Source: JAXHTY01 sp034189225
Lineage (GTDB): Bacteria; Desulfobacterota; Desulfobacteria; Desulfobacterales; Desulfosudaceae
NCBI GenBank assembly: GCA_034189225.1
Contig: JAXHVL010000072.1
Location: 10,499 to 74,498, forward strand
Length of the DNA stretch: 64,000 nucleotides
Direction of reading: 5' to 3'
Shown here: in pieces, positions 26,954 through 36,208 of the stretch
How positions within the stretch are numbered: the first letter of the stretch is position 1
How the letters are laid out: every line of letters begins with the position of its first letter
Program-made: the position numbers and the translations under genes
Notes under the pieces: generated by a model
What the model was told of the DNA's origin: nothing
Database searches by the model: none
What the model saw: only the letters and a program-made list of their open reading frames with translations

Positions 26954-27285
26954 GGTCACGGCCGGAATTACGCAAGAAATGCTCAAAGCGGTGAACGCCA
27001 TTCCGGAGATGCAAGCGTCCTATGCCCTGGCAGGTCAGACCAAAAAAGGATTTTTGACTACGCTCGATTTTGAAGAGGGGACAAACATCGGTCGCATCGG
27101 GGGCCGTCTCGTTGAAAAGAAGAGCGGAGTCGCCATGCCAAGGAGATCGCTTCGGAGCTTCGTGAGCAGGCCATGAAACTGCCGGGTGTTGAAAAGTTTT
27201 CCGCAAGCGCTGTAAGCGCCATCCAGAAGGCCTTTCTGGGGGGCGGCCGTGCCATCAGCATCGATATTCTGGGTCATGATATCGA
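26950..27285 (+). pseudogene. Fragment of an RND (HAE1/AcrB-type) efflux pump
   Basis: Translation in two frames gives the porter-domain region of an RND pump: ITQEMLKAVNAIPEM, SYALAGQTKKGFL, NIGRIGGRLV, then HAKEIASELREQAMKLPGVE and GGGRAISIDILGHDIE. A one-base shift near 27130 separates the halves. About 110 of the usual ~1,040 residues remain and both ends join unrelated sequence, so this is a deletion remnant. Confidence 0.75.
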
Positions 27286-27470
27286 GATGTGGAGTGGGCT
27301 GGATCATAAGGCGGCTTTTCGTAGCATCGCTCAAAAACTGGATGTCCGATACAATACAGTCAGTTCCCGGTGTACAAGAGCCCTTGATCTCAAGACTGAT
27401 GAATTCATACGACAGGTGAAATCCAAACCGATTAAGGCTGTGGCCATGGATTACATATTGGATATCAAGG
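27286..27470 (+). pseudogene. Fragment with helix-turn-helix-like segment, in frame with the RND fragment
   Basis: About 60 codons (DHKAAFRSIAQKLDVRYNTV, then SSRCTRALDLKTDEFIRQV) continue the frame of the RND remnant without a stop but belong to a different protein. The segment resembles a small DNA-binding domain. I do not recognise the parent gene. The join to the pump sequence at about 27285 is a fusion scar. Confidence 0.4.
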
Positions 27471-28160
27471 CCACCAAAACCCATTGGATTATTACCTGGA
27501 ACCTGAAGGAATCGGAAAACTACAATCGCTTCGGCATGGAAGACGGCCGCGGCTGGATGGCGCGCCTGGTACCGGTGCTGGATGAGCTGCTGCGCGGGGA
27601 TTTACGCAGCCTTTATATCGGATGGCTTGCGGCCGTGGCCGGGGAGATGATGGATGACGATGAGATGGAGCCGCTATGCGTGAGCGGTTTGGCAACCTGA
27701 CGCCAGCCCAGAAGGCGCTGGCCGAATTTCTTGAGGTAGAACCGGACCTGCCTGGCGGGTGTCGGCATAGGCAGCCCGTCTGCTCCAAAGGTGGAAACTT
27801 CGCCACAGGAAATGGAAAAGTGGATCGACGCCCTGCCAAGAGAAGAAGTCAATTCGATCATGAAACAATTGCTGGAGGGCAAGGGGCAGCAAGCCGAACG
27901 ATCCATCAGGAACCGGTTCGCATCATGGCGCCACAGCTTACAGACGGGCGATACCGATTCACCCCGGCGTACGGTGGGGCAATTGCGGCAGAACGCCGAA
28001 AAGGCCCGACAAATTCGGCTGGAAAAACAAAAACGGGACCGATGCACCGAAAGCAACAGGAGATTAAACGACGAGAGAAACGCAGGGCCTATCTGAAAAA
28101 CTTGCCCAGCGATTTTCCCAAGCAAGCAGCGGAACCCGAAAAGTTTTGGCAAACGGAATA
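27471..28160 (+). pseudogene. Frameshifted C-terminal part of an uncharacterised conserved protein
   Basis: The segment ARLVPVLDELLRGDLRSLYI, then GWLAAV, is a motif I know from uncharacterised bacterial proteins. It is followed in other frames by TPAQKALAEFLEVEPDL, MEKWIDALPREEVNSIMKQL and a basic tail. The frame changes near 27690, 27755 and 28045. The N-terminal half is missing. No function can be given. Confidence 0.5.
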
Positions 28161-28214
28161 ACTGTATAGTGCTGACAGGTTTGTACTGGGGATTTATAAG
28201 ATTTTGGCCAATAG

Positions 28215-28850
28215 CCACAAAATAGAACCTCCCGCGACGGGCTTAAAAGGTTAAAACACAATCTGGCGACTATTTTGGACTGCGGCGGCATGCATGCCCC
28301 CAACCATCCTCCTGAAGGCGGATGCGACTATCGGGCGATCCACAACCTGGATATTCAGAAAGTCCGCCGCCAGCGCTCCATTCGCTGCGGTCCAGGCGGA
28401 ACGGTGCATGATTATGTGGCTTTTTATTTCGGGCCGCGTTCGCCCATGCTTTATCAGCTTCATACGGGCTGGGTGAAAAATTACAATGAAGGACAGGAAC
28501 CCTTGATATATGCGGTTTCCACGGTCGAGACCATCGTTCAGGCGGAACTTGAATTTGTATTTTCCGATGGCCACGGCATTGCCGCTTTCACCCAATGGTT
28601 TGACAATTTTGATGATCTGGATAAGATTGACTGGGAGATGGTCTATGCCGATTACTGGGCAGACACTACCGAAGACATGGACCGGCAGCGGCGCAAACAG
28701 GCCGAATTTCTGGTGCATCGCTTCTGCCCGTGGCATCTGATCAATCAGATCGGCGTATTCAATAATGGCGTCAAAAAAAGGGTTGAACGCATTTTGGACC
28801 CCAAAAACATATCCCTGCCGGTGGAAGTACGCCGGCAATGGTATTACTAA
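28215..28850 (+). pseudogene. darT: DarT-type (DUF4433) DNA ADP-ribosyltransferase, N-terminally truncated
   Basis: The frame carries most of a DarT toxin, which ADP-ribosylates thymidine in single-stranded DNA: GGMHAPNHPPEG, DYRAIHNLDIQKVRRQRSI, CGPGGTVHDYVAFYF, SDGHG, and RKQAEFLVHRFCPW with the expected catalytic Glu. The N-terminal NAD-binding strand with its conserved His is absent or scrambled, and the frame opens just after a TAG with no credible start. The antitoxin homolog follows after 14 bases. A TTG start at 28275 is possible but would still lack the N-terminus, so the toxin is probably dead. Confidence 0.7.
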
Positions 28851-28864
28851 CCGGGAGGAGAAAC

Positions 28865-29140
28865 ATGATTGAACTGACCCGCGGAAATGTTCTTACAGAC
28901 GATGCAGATGCCCTGGTACGGGAAGTGGAAAACCGAGACATTCAGTCCATTGCCATACCGCCGCTGGGGTCGGGTCTAGGCGGCTTGCAGTGGCACCGGG
29001 TGAAAGAAATGATTGCGACAGCCTTTGCGGATATGCCGGATGTTCAGGTAAAGCTTTACGAACCCGCAAACAGCCCGGATGCCAGGGACATGCCCGTGGG
29101 CATTTATCAACAGATAAAAACCGATGGGAAGGATCAATAA
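28865..29140 (+). pseudogene. darG: DarG-type macrodomain antitoxin with internal deletion
   Basis: The 91-residue frame starts like a DarG macrodomain (MIELTRGNVLTDDADALV) and jumps straight to its C-terminal strand block (SIAIPPLGSGLGGLQWHRV). The intervening ~75 residues with the ADP-ribose-binding NTVNCVGVMGKG-type loop are missing, and so is the usual C-terminal DarG domain. The frame is intact and has a GGAGGAG site. The join falls at ALV/ALVREV, suggesting deletion between short repeats. It should no longer remove ADP-ribose from DNA. Confidence 0.7.
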
Positions 29141-29143
29141 AAT

Positions 29144-30379
29144 ATGAGCACGCCAGATTCCAAAAAGGATAAGAAACTCGGCGCATTGGACGATTTGATT
29201 GAGGAAATTACCGTCGACGCATACGGCGATGATGAACAGCTATGGGCCTTTCGGCAGGCCTTTGAGGATGACGTTGCCCTGCCGGCCGACGGTTTTGTCA
29301 TCGGGGAGCCGGTTTCGGTGATTGCGGTGGACTACGACGGCAACGAAAGGCGCGGATTGACGGCAAGATGCCGTCGCGAGGACGGATCGGAATATGGGGT
29401 GGCGCTTTGCGATGTTGTTTTGCCGCAGGCTTCGGCAGGGGCACGCTACTTCGCTGCTTACCGCAGGTGGCTTAACCTCGATCCTTATCCTGCTGAAACG
29501 CAGAAACCTTCTCATCGCGGGAGGCAGCATAAGGCGGCGGACGATGACATCGACCTGAGCAAACCGGTCGAACTGGTCGCGCTATCGGTCAAGGAACGGG
29601 CCGCCCGGTGCCGTTTGCCGGGAAGCGACCGGATCATTACCCTGCGCGCAAGCCGTCTCTGGGAGCTGCTGCCCGGCGCCATTGTCACAGTGTCACCCCG
29701 GAAGCATTGGCGTTACGGCGGCCATCCGTATCTTTCGGGAGAGATTCAATCGACCCGGATCGACGTGAAGGCCCTCGATATAGTGCCACTGGGGCTCGAA
29801 GAGATGGGCATGTGGGATCCCAGGGAAGATTACTGGAGAGAAGATGACGAATCCATCGAGGAATGGGCCGGGCCGATTATCGCTCATGGCCCCCGCCCCA
29901 TGTTCGAGATGGAGCAGGTGCTGCCCGGCGAGGACCCCGACCATCCTTTCAATGACCCCATCAGCCGGTCAAATGATCTTAAAGAGGCCGGCGAGCGGGC
30001 GGAGGCGGAAAAGATCTTGATGCAACTATGCCAGGACGACCTGCGCTGTCTCGATGCCCATTCACATCTGGGCAATTTCGTCTTTGACAACCATGCCCAA
30101 GACGCTATCCGGCATTACGAAATCGGCCTGCGCATCGGCGAGATGTCTTTGGGTGAGGACTTTACCGGCGTGCTGCCGTGGGGCTTTATCGACAACCGCC
30201 CCTTTCTGCGATGCATGCACGGCTATGGATTGTGTCTCTGGCGCCTTGGACGTTTTGACGAGGCGGAGCAAGTATTTCACCGTATGCTCTGGCTGAACCC
30301 GTCGGACAACCAGGGCGTGCGGTTTCTCATCGATGAGGTGAAAGAAAAGGCCGCCTGGAAGGATCGTGAGAACGAGTAA
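29144..30379 (+). CDS. Conserved cytoplasmic protein with C-terminal TPR repeats
   Basis: An intact 411-residue acidic protein. The N-terminal part (about 10-110) has an LDDLIEEITVDAYGDDEQLW block followed by a small beta-rich domain. Residues about 280-400 contain tetratricopeptide-like helices (AERAEAEKILMQL and LCLWRLGRFDEAEQVFHRML) ending in NPSDNQGVRFLID. TPRs mediate protein contacts. No catalytic motif is seen. It begins 3 bases after the darG remnant but survived intact. Confidence 0.6.
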   Translation: MSTPDSKKDKKLGALDDLIEEITVDAYGDDEQLWAFRQAFEDDVALPADGFVIGEPVSVIAVDYDGNERRGLTARCRREDGSEYGVALCDVVLPQASAGARYFAAYRRWLNLDPYPAETQKPSHRGRQHKAADDDIDLSKPVELVALSVKERAARCRLPGSDRIITLRASRLWELLPGAIVTVSPRKHWRYGGHPYLSGEIQSTRIDVKALDIVPLGLEEMGMWDPREDYWREDDESIEEWAGPIIAHGPRPMFEMEQVLPGEDPDHPFNDPISRSNDLKEAGERAEAEKILMQLCQDDLRCLDAHSHLGNFVFDNHAQDAIRHYEIGLRIGEMSLGEDFTGVLPWGFIDNRPFLRCMHGYGLCLWRLGRFDEAEQVFHRMLWLNPSDNQGVRFLIDEVKEKAAWKDRENE

Positions 30380-30417
30380 AATCGAATGTTACGCTTAACC
30401 CGGTGTCCGTTTCAATT

Positions 30418-30558
30418 AAACCATGCCACAAACTCGCTGATCGGGTCAAAAACACCTGTTAGCGGGACGATAAAGAAGAGTGATTACCCGTGATGTGTCC
30501 CCTACAATTTTAATTGCTTTTCTTTCAACTTTGAGATTTTGATGCTTTTTTTCTGCAT
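30418..30558 (-). pseudogene. Scar of a third GH130 gene
   Basis: Reading the minus strand from an ATG at 30558, just after the MFS stop, gives KVERKAIKIVGDTSRVITLL, close to the start of the GH130 protein at 36209-37687. After about 35 codons it jumps to FDPISEFV, which matches residues 180-190 of the same protein. At least 145 internal codons and the whole C-terminus are gone. Confidence 0.65.
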
Positions 30559-30559
30559 A

Positions 30560-32050
30560 TTATTTGTCATTGGATATAATCCGTCCAGAAACATTTTTTA
30601 TAATAATAAACGGGAAACTCACCATCTGTTTTATTCCATCAAAAGAAGAAAGCGTTCTTGCATGAGTCCTTAATTCGTTAAAAAGTTCCTGCATGACGAT
30701 GTTTTCCTCGACTTCTCCCTGTTCTTTTACCATGGCAAGCCGGTGAAGTGCATACAATCCGAAAATAAAGGCCATCGCAAAAAAGAAATCCCACTGCTGA
30801 AGATTCAACGTCGGCAGATCAAATTCACCTGAGGGAGTAATGTATTTGAGCGTCCAGGCCAGTTGTCTTCCGGAAAAAAAATCCGCGAATGTGCCGCCAA
30901 GGATCGGCGCGATACCGGCGGCTATTGAATTTGCAATCGTATTTGCCGCCAGGTAGGCCGTAGCCTGTCCCTTGGGGGCAAGTTTCAGGCTGATATTTCC
31001 TGAAGCAAGAGTCACACCGGCCGAAGAGATACCCATAATAGCATGAATAATAACAAGCAGCGGAATTGTAAAAAAATATTTTTCGGGCATCGTGGTAAAT
31101 GTCCATGCAAGTATGGATGCGATGAACAGCGGGCAGCATATGGCAAGAACGGATTTATTGCTGAATCGATCAGTATACCTGCCCCATATTTTGAGGAACA
31201 AAAAATTCATTGCCTGGCTGACAATAGAAAGGCCGATGATAAATGACATGCTCAAACCAAGTCGTTTAAGCATGTAGACCATAAAAAACGGGCCGGCCAG
31301 GTTCACCGCAAAATTCCATGAGCACATAAAGGCGATAAGCTTTCTGAAATTTTCATCTTTGAACGGCTGTGCCAGAAGCGTTCGTATCTTTTGTTTTTCC
31401 AGTATCTGGGGCATCTGTATTTCCGGGGTTTTGGCAAGAAAAAAAAGGCCTATTCCCCCCGCTAAAAAACCGGCACAAAAAAGGATCGAGTAGCCTGATA
31501 ATTCATTCGCCGGGAATAGTTTTTTCCAGTAATCAAGGTATATTGCGGCAATAATACTTAAAATAATGCCGACAGCGGTGCTGATACGCATTCTTTTTGC
31601 AAAAAAAACGCCCATTGTTTTTTCCGGAAGAATATCCCTCATCCATGAAACCCAGCTACACCCTGAAACAGCTCCAAAAGCGGAAACGAGCATAAGCAAT
31701 ACAAGTAATACGCCGATCGCGACATTGGCTGGAAAAATAAACGGGCTAAGGGCAATTATCAGCCAACATACTCTGCTTAAAGCAGCAGCGGTAACCGTAA
31801 TTAATCTTCTGTTTCGGATTTTTTCAATAATTAGAATTGAGGGCAATTGAAGTAACTGAGCCAGCGGCCCAATAGCCGCCAGCAGGCCGATTACAAAGTT
31901 TGATGCGCCGAGTGCTACTGCAAATGCAACAAGAAATGCGCCTCCGGTAAATATGCCCATCGCCTGTGAAGCGACACCGTCCCTGATTATATTTTTTAAT
32001 GCAACGTCTATCTGCGTTTCATTAAGTGACTGCTGTGTTTTGAACCACAT
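30560..32050 (-). CDS. Major facilitator superfamily permease
   Basis: A 496-residue membrane protein with about 12 helices; loop residues such as KIRNRRLITVT and GRYTDRFSNKS lie in the usual MFS positions. It has a 70-residue cytosolic C-terminal tail. An AAGGA site precedes the ATG. The GH130 scar directly follows it, so it was probably co-transcribed with a mannoside-processing enzyme and may import an oligosaccharide; the substrate is inferred only from this context. Confidence 0.85.
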   Translation of the reverse strand: MWFKTQQSLNETQIDVALKNIIRDGVASQAMGIFTGGAFLVAFAVALGASNFVIGLLAAIGPLAQLLQLPSILIIEKIRNRRLITVTAAALSRVCWLIIALSPFIFPANVAIGVLLVLLMLVSAFGAVSGCSWVSWMRDILPEKTMGVFFAKRMRISTAVGIILSIIAAIYLDYWKKLFPANELSGYSILFCAGFLAGGIGLFFLAKTPEIQMPQILEKQKIRTLLAQPFKDENFRKLIAFMCSWNFAVNLAGPFFMVYMLKRLGLSMSFIIGLSIVSQAMNFLFLKIWGRYTDRFSNKSVLAICCPLFIASILAWTFTTMPEKYFFTIPLLVIIHAIMGISSAGVTLASGNISLKLAPKGQATAYLAANTIANSIAAGIAPILGGTFADFFSGRQLAWTLKYITPSGEFDLPTLNLQQWDFFFAMAFIFGLYALHRLAMVKEQGEVEENIVMQELFNELRTHARTLSSFDGIKQMVSFPFIIIKNVSGRIISNDK

Positions 32051-32107
32051 TTTAGATGTCCTTTATCTTCGTTTATAATCACATGCAATGGAATTTCTTT
32101 TATCAGA

Positions 32108-32449
32108 TTACGCATTCGACCCTTTTGGTGAAAAGCGTTCAGGAATGATTTTTTTATAAATACCGGAGCAAATCACACTAAATCTCACTATATTGGGAGC
32201 AAAATCACCATGTCCGCCCTCGGAAGCAAAAGACGCATATTTTGCTCCATCCCACGTTAAAAACGATTCACCAAGACCTGATCCCGGCGCAACGGTCGCC
32301 TTGTTTCCGTTAACATCCTTTTTTGCGGCACTCAGTGTAACAACGTCTCCAGGCGTGAGTTCAGTCAGTGCATACGACGTGGCTTCAAGATCGTTGATAA
32401 GCCTGACCGCCGTCACATTTAAACCACAAGGCCATACCCCAACACCCAC
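32108..32449 (-). pseudogene. glk: Glucokinase fragment
   Basis: The middle of a bacterial glucokinase is clear: VRLINDLEATSYALTELTPG, then GSGLGESFLTWDG and ASEGGHGDFAP. The N-terminal ATP-binding part (~100 residues) and everything after ASEGGH are replaced by unrelated sequence. The upstream side abuts a debranching-type fragment with overlapping frames. Confidence 0.75.
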
Positions 32450-32613
32450 TGTTCATCACGCCAGTCACTGGTAGGCAGCTGAGCCAGTAAAATCCCACCG
32501 GTTGAACTCTGGCTCGCCATCAAGGTAAGCGCTTTTTTTACCGCTTCTTCTAAAAAATCATCTTCTCCTGTAAATTCTCGAATAAGACTCGAGTTGCTTT
32601 CCGGCACGCCATT
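32419..32613 (-). pseudogene. Fragment of a debranching- or trehalase-type glucanase
   Basis: About 60 codons ending STGGILLAQLPTSDWRDEQW, then VLGYGLVV and a stop. The DWRDEQW context resembles an amylo-alpha-1,6-glucosidase or a related (alpha/alpha)6 glucanase, but I am not certain of the family. It joins the glucokinase fragment in a different frame near 32430. Confidence 0.45.
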
Positions 32614-32650
32614 TTATTCCTCTGTCTTCTGAGTGACGCTCATGGAAGAC

Positions 32651-35392
32651 CTATTTGATAGTTATCCTCTTTTTGCGTATCAGCCATTTCTCCAATTCTA
32701 TGAGGAAGAAAACACTCGATGCCGTAAATATGATGCCAAGCCATGATCCCGCAGAAATTGAAGCAGTACCGAACATCTTCTGCATAGGGCTTGTATACGT
32801 AAATAGCATCTGGAATCCGATTACCATTCCGACTGCAGCAAGAACATAGCCATTTCCGAAAAAGCCCTCTCTGTTTAATGTGGAATCTTTTAAGTATCTG
32901 ACGTTAAAAAGAAAAAATATTTCAAAGAAAACAATCGTATTTACCGCAATAGTTCTGGCTGTTTCTATAGATGCCCCGTTTGTTCTTAAAAATATGAATT
33001 GTCCAAAAGTCCCCATAACCAGAATAAGGGCCACAACCCCAATTCGCCACATTAAAAATTTTGTAAGAATCGGTTCTTTGGGATCTCGGGGCGGGCGCTT
33101 CATTATTCCAGCTTCCGGCGGTTCGAATGACAGCGATAAAGAAAGTGTAACTGCTGTGATCATGTTAACCCAAAGTATCTGTACCGGGGTAATTGGCAGC
33201 ATTCGTCCTGAGATAATTGCCGCGATAATGATTCCTGCTTCGCCAATATTTGTAGGTAGAATAAACATGATTGATTTTTTAATATTTTCATATACCGTAC
33301 GGCCTTCCTCCACAGCGTGAGCAATTGAGGCAAAGTTGTCGTCCGCCAATACCATTTCTGCAGCTTCTTTTGCGGCCTCGGTGCCTTTTATTCCCATGGC
33401 AACCCCTATATCTGCACGCTTTAGCGCCGGGGCATCATTGACACCATCACCTGTCATTGCGACAACTTCCCCGTTCGCCTGAAGCACCTGGACCAGGCGA
33501 AGTTTATGTTGAGGGCTGACTCTTGCAAATATATCCACCTGTTTCACAATCTCACAAAGTTTTTCATCATTGATACGATCAATCTCCTGCCCTGTAATAG
33601 CGGTTACACCATCACCGATCCCCATTTGAGCACCAATGGTTCGTGCGGTTAATGCGTGATCGCCGGTAATCATTTTCACCTTTATTCCGGCTTCCTGACA
33701 TTGATGTATTGCACTGATCGCAGTACCTCTGGGCGGGTCGATAATACCGAGAAGACCAAGCAGGGTTAACCCCTTATCCACGTCATTGAATTGCAATTGA
33801 GAATGATCCTTGCTTGTGATTTTAACAGCGATAGCTAACGGGCGTTGGCCAAGGCTTGCTATATAATGTATCTGCTTTATCCAGTACTCTCGATCTATTG
33901 GAACGTCCCTGTCTTTTTCACGCTGATACGCGCTCATCTCTAAAATTGTTTCCGGCGCGCCTTTAACAAACATGGATTTGCCACCTTTAGAATCCTGATT
34001 CAAGGTCGCCATAAACCTGTGTTCTGATTCAAACGGTATTATATCCAATCGCTGATTTTGATTCCGTTCATCAACGTAGTCCAAACCGGCTTTAACGGCA
34101 AAAACAATGGCTGCACCTTCCGTTGGATCGCCATGTATCTGCCATAAATTATTAGTTTTTTCTAAGGACGCATCGTTACATAATACTGATGCAAGGGCTA
34201 TATCTTTCAGATCCGGATAGTCATCACAAGATACACCCGAATCATCAATCAAATAGCAGGAAAACTCTTGCCCCCTGACAGTAAATTTTCCGTTTGGATC
34301 ATAGCCTCCCCCACTAAGATCAAACTGGTCAGATGCAGTTACAATCAATTTGACTGTCATCTCATTGCGGGTTAACGTGCCGGTCTTGTCAGAACAAATC
34401 ACAGTTACCGATCCTAACGTTTCTACAGAAGGCAATCTTCGAATAATGGCATTGCGCCTCGCCATTCGCTGTACACCAATAGCCAATGTAATTGATAAAA
34501 CAGCAGGAAGACCTTCAGGAACGGCCGCAACTGCGAGTCCGACTGCGGCGATAAACATATCAGCAATCTGATATTTTCTTATAAAAACACCAAAAATAAA
34601 AATAAAGACGGTGATGAAACCGATAAAAAACGTTATCCCTCGGCCGAGTTCAGATATTTTTTGAAGGAGTTTTGTTGTAACTGTTGGGGAATCTGCCAGA
34701 AGCGAGCTGATTTTACCGATTTCAGTTCGATCGCCTGTTGCGACCACAACACCTGTACCTTGCCCTGTTGTCACGAGTGTTCCGGAATAGACAAGACAGG
34801 TCCGATCTCCGATAGCGGATGAATCATCCACTGATAATATTGATTTTTCAACCGGTAAAGACTCTCCTGTTAGAGATGCCTCATCTACATAGAAATTTTT
34901 TGCCTTAAATAACCTTAGATCCGCGGAAACCCTATCACCGGCTTCCAATATTACAACATCGCCCACCACGATTTGATCGGAGGGAATTGTAACGCGCTTG
35001 CCGTCGCGAAAAACGGATGCATGCGGTGAAATAAGGCTTCGGATTGCATCAAGTGCTTTTTCCGCTTTCCCTTCCTGGATAAATCCAATAAGGGCATTTA
35101 AAAAAACAACTCCCAAAATCACACCGGCATCCACCCAGTGTTCAAACATTGCAGTCAAGGCCGCCGCCACAAGCAATACATAGATCAGCGTATTATGAAA
35201 CTGTAGAAAGAAAGCATGCCATCGACTTCGTTTCGGAGGCGGTGTTAATTGGTTTGCCCCATATTTTTCTATTCTTAGTTGAACATCTTCCGACTTTAAA
35301 CCCTCAGGTTGACTATTGATTTTATCAAAGACCGTGTTTATCTCCGCTGAATGCCATGACAAGTTTGTTGATGATTGATCATTGGGAAACAT
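32651..35392 (-). CDS. SERCA-like (type IIA) cation-transporting P-type ATPase
   Basis: A 913-residue P-type ATPase with the phosphorylation motif CSDKTGTLT, TGES in the actuator domain, MTGDGVNDAPALKRADIGVAMG, and about ten helices. Helix 4 has VPEGLPA and helix 5 keeps the N-x-x-E pair (TNIGE). Helix 6 reads NMITA where Ca2+ pumps have NLVTD, so the Asp equivalent to SERCA D800 is Ala; ion preference is therefore uncertain. The start at 35392 has an AGGAGG site. It stands between carbohydrate genes with no obvious partner. Confidence 0.92.
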   Translation of the reverse strand: MFPNDQSSTNLSWHSAEINTVFDKINSQPEGLKSEDVQLRIEKYGANQLTPPPKRSRWHAFFLQFHNTLIYVLLVAAALTAMFEHWVDAGVILGVVFLNALIGFIQEGKAEKALDAIRSLISPHASVFRDGKRVTIPSDQIVVGDVVILEAGDRVSADLRLFKAKNFYVDEASLTGESLPVEKSILSVDDSSAIGDRTCLVYSGTLVTTGQGTGVVVATGDRTEIGKISSLLADSPTVTTKLLQKISELGRGITFFIGFITVFIFIFGVFIRKYQIADMFIAAVGLAVAAVPEGLPAVLSITLAIGVQRMARRNAIIRRLPSVETLGSVTVICSDKTGTLTRNEMTVKLIVTASDQFDLSGGGYDPNGKFTVRGQEFSCYLIDDSGVSCDDYPDLKDIALASVLCNDASLEKTNNLWQIHGDPTEGAAIVFAVKAGLDYVDERNQNQRLDIIPFESEHRFMATLNQDSKGGKSMFVKGAPETILEMSAYQREKDRDVPIDREYWIKQIHYIASLGQRPLAIAVKITSKDHSQLQFNDVDKGLTLLGLLGIIDPPRGTAISAIHQCQEAGIKVKMITGDHALTARTIGAQMGIGDGVTAITGQEIDRINDEKLCEIVKQVDIFARVSPQHKLRLVQVLQANGEVVAMTGDGVNDAPALKRADIGVAMGIKGTEAAKEAAEMVLADDNFASIAHAVEEGRTVYENIKKSIMFILPTNIGEAGIIIAAIISGRMLPITPVQILWVNMITAVTLSLSLSFEPPEAGIMKRPPRDPKEPILTKFLMWRIGVVALILVMGTFGQFIFLRTNGASIETARTIAVNTIVFFEIFFLFNVRYLKDSTLNREGFFGNGYVLAAVGMVIGFQMLFTYTSPMQKMFGTASISAGSWLGIIFTASSVFFLIELEKWLIRKKRITIK

Positions 35393-35403
35393 ATACTTAT
35401 TCC

Positions 35404-35625
35404 TCCTAATAGTGAGCAAGTTTCCATCCATAAATGGCCTTTTTCCGCAATATCTGCGTCAAACTTCGGGCTTGCTTGTGCGGCGTACGCCCAGTACGCC
35501 TCCGCGCAACCCCTTGTTTTCCTTAATCTTGCGAAAAAATTCTCATTTCTGGATTGGAAACACCAGAAGGTGTCCATCCATTTGGAATGGATGGGCACGA
35601 GCAAACGGTGAGGGTTAATCATTAT
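35404..35625. mobile_element. MITE-like element related to element E
   Basis: The ends GAGCAAGTTTCCATCCATAA and, reversed, TTTGCTCGTGCCCATCCATT form imperfect inverted repeats. They share the CCATCCATAAATGG core and the internal TCTGCGTCA block with the elements at 20259 and 49366. It is non-coding; short open frames in it are not genes. Confidence 0.65.
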
Positions 35626-35679
35626 TTCCCCACCTCGGGCACACGGCGTCATATCCGGGGCAGGAAAATAAAGCAGCCG

Positions 35680-36207
35680 TTAATCGAATTCCCCTTTTAT
35701 AGGCACATCTCCGAATTTCATGGCAAATGCCATTCGCACCAGTTCGGCGGCATCTTTGGCTTTAGTGATATAATCGCAATTAACAACCAGGTCGAACTCA
35801 TAGGGGCTGGCGTCTTTTTTGTGAAAATTCTTTTTAAAAAAGTCCTTCTGCATCTTGTCTTCAATATCAAGCTCACGTGCTGCCTGTTCTTCATTTACGT
35901 TGAGAATTTTAGCCACTCGTTTGATGCGATACTCTCTGGAACTGATAAATCGGACTGCCAGCACGTCATTACGGGGAAGGATCAGGTGCGTTGCCCGGCC
36001 GACAAAAATCGTCGGACCTGTTTCTGCGATTTTCATAACGGAGCAAAACAGGTGGCGCGTATAATCACCCATGGTAAATGATTTTTCTCCGAACAGCAAC
36101 GAGGCGAATTCCCGCATCCGGCCCGGATATTTTTCGTCAAAACCAGCCAGTGTTTCGGCATGCAGTGACTTATCACCGGCGATATGCTCCATGATTTCCT
36201 TAAACAT
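35680..36207 (-). CDS. Cytidylate kinase-like family protein lacking its P-loop
   Basis: A 175-residue protein of the cytidylate-kinase-like family (PF13189 type). It shows GPTIFVGRATHLIL, AVRFISSREYRIKRV and YEFDLVVNCD. Family members normally begin about 35 residues earlier with a nucleotide-binding loop (ISRxxGSGG type), which is missing: the ATG comes 1 base after the stop of the GH130 gene, and an in-frame stop lies 6 bases upstream. It may be a truncated gene that is still translated, or a non-catalytic variant. Confidence 0.65.
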   Translation of the reverse strand: MFKEIMEHIAGDKSLHAETLAGFDEKYPGRMREFASLLFGEKSFTMGDYTRHLFCSVMKIAETGPTIFVGRATHLILPRNDVLAVRFISSREYRIKRVAKILNVNEEQAARELDIEDKMQKDFFKKNFHKKDASPYEFDLVVNCDYITKAKDAAELVRMAFAMKFGDVPIKGEFD

Positions 36208-36208
36208 T

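Noticed and set aside
27613..28218. Minus-strand frame of about 200 codons in the decayed island
   Set aside because: Antisense to recognisable, though frameshifted, plus-strand protein segments.
35375..35652. Several 70-100 codon frames between the P-type ATPase and the kinase-like gene
   Set aside because: They lie in a MITE-like repeat with inverted ends; none has a family match or start signal.
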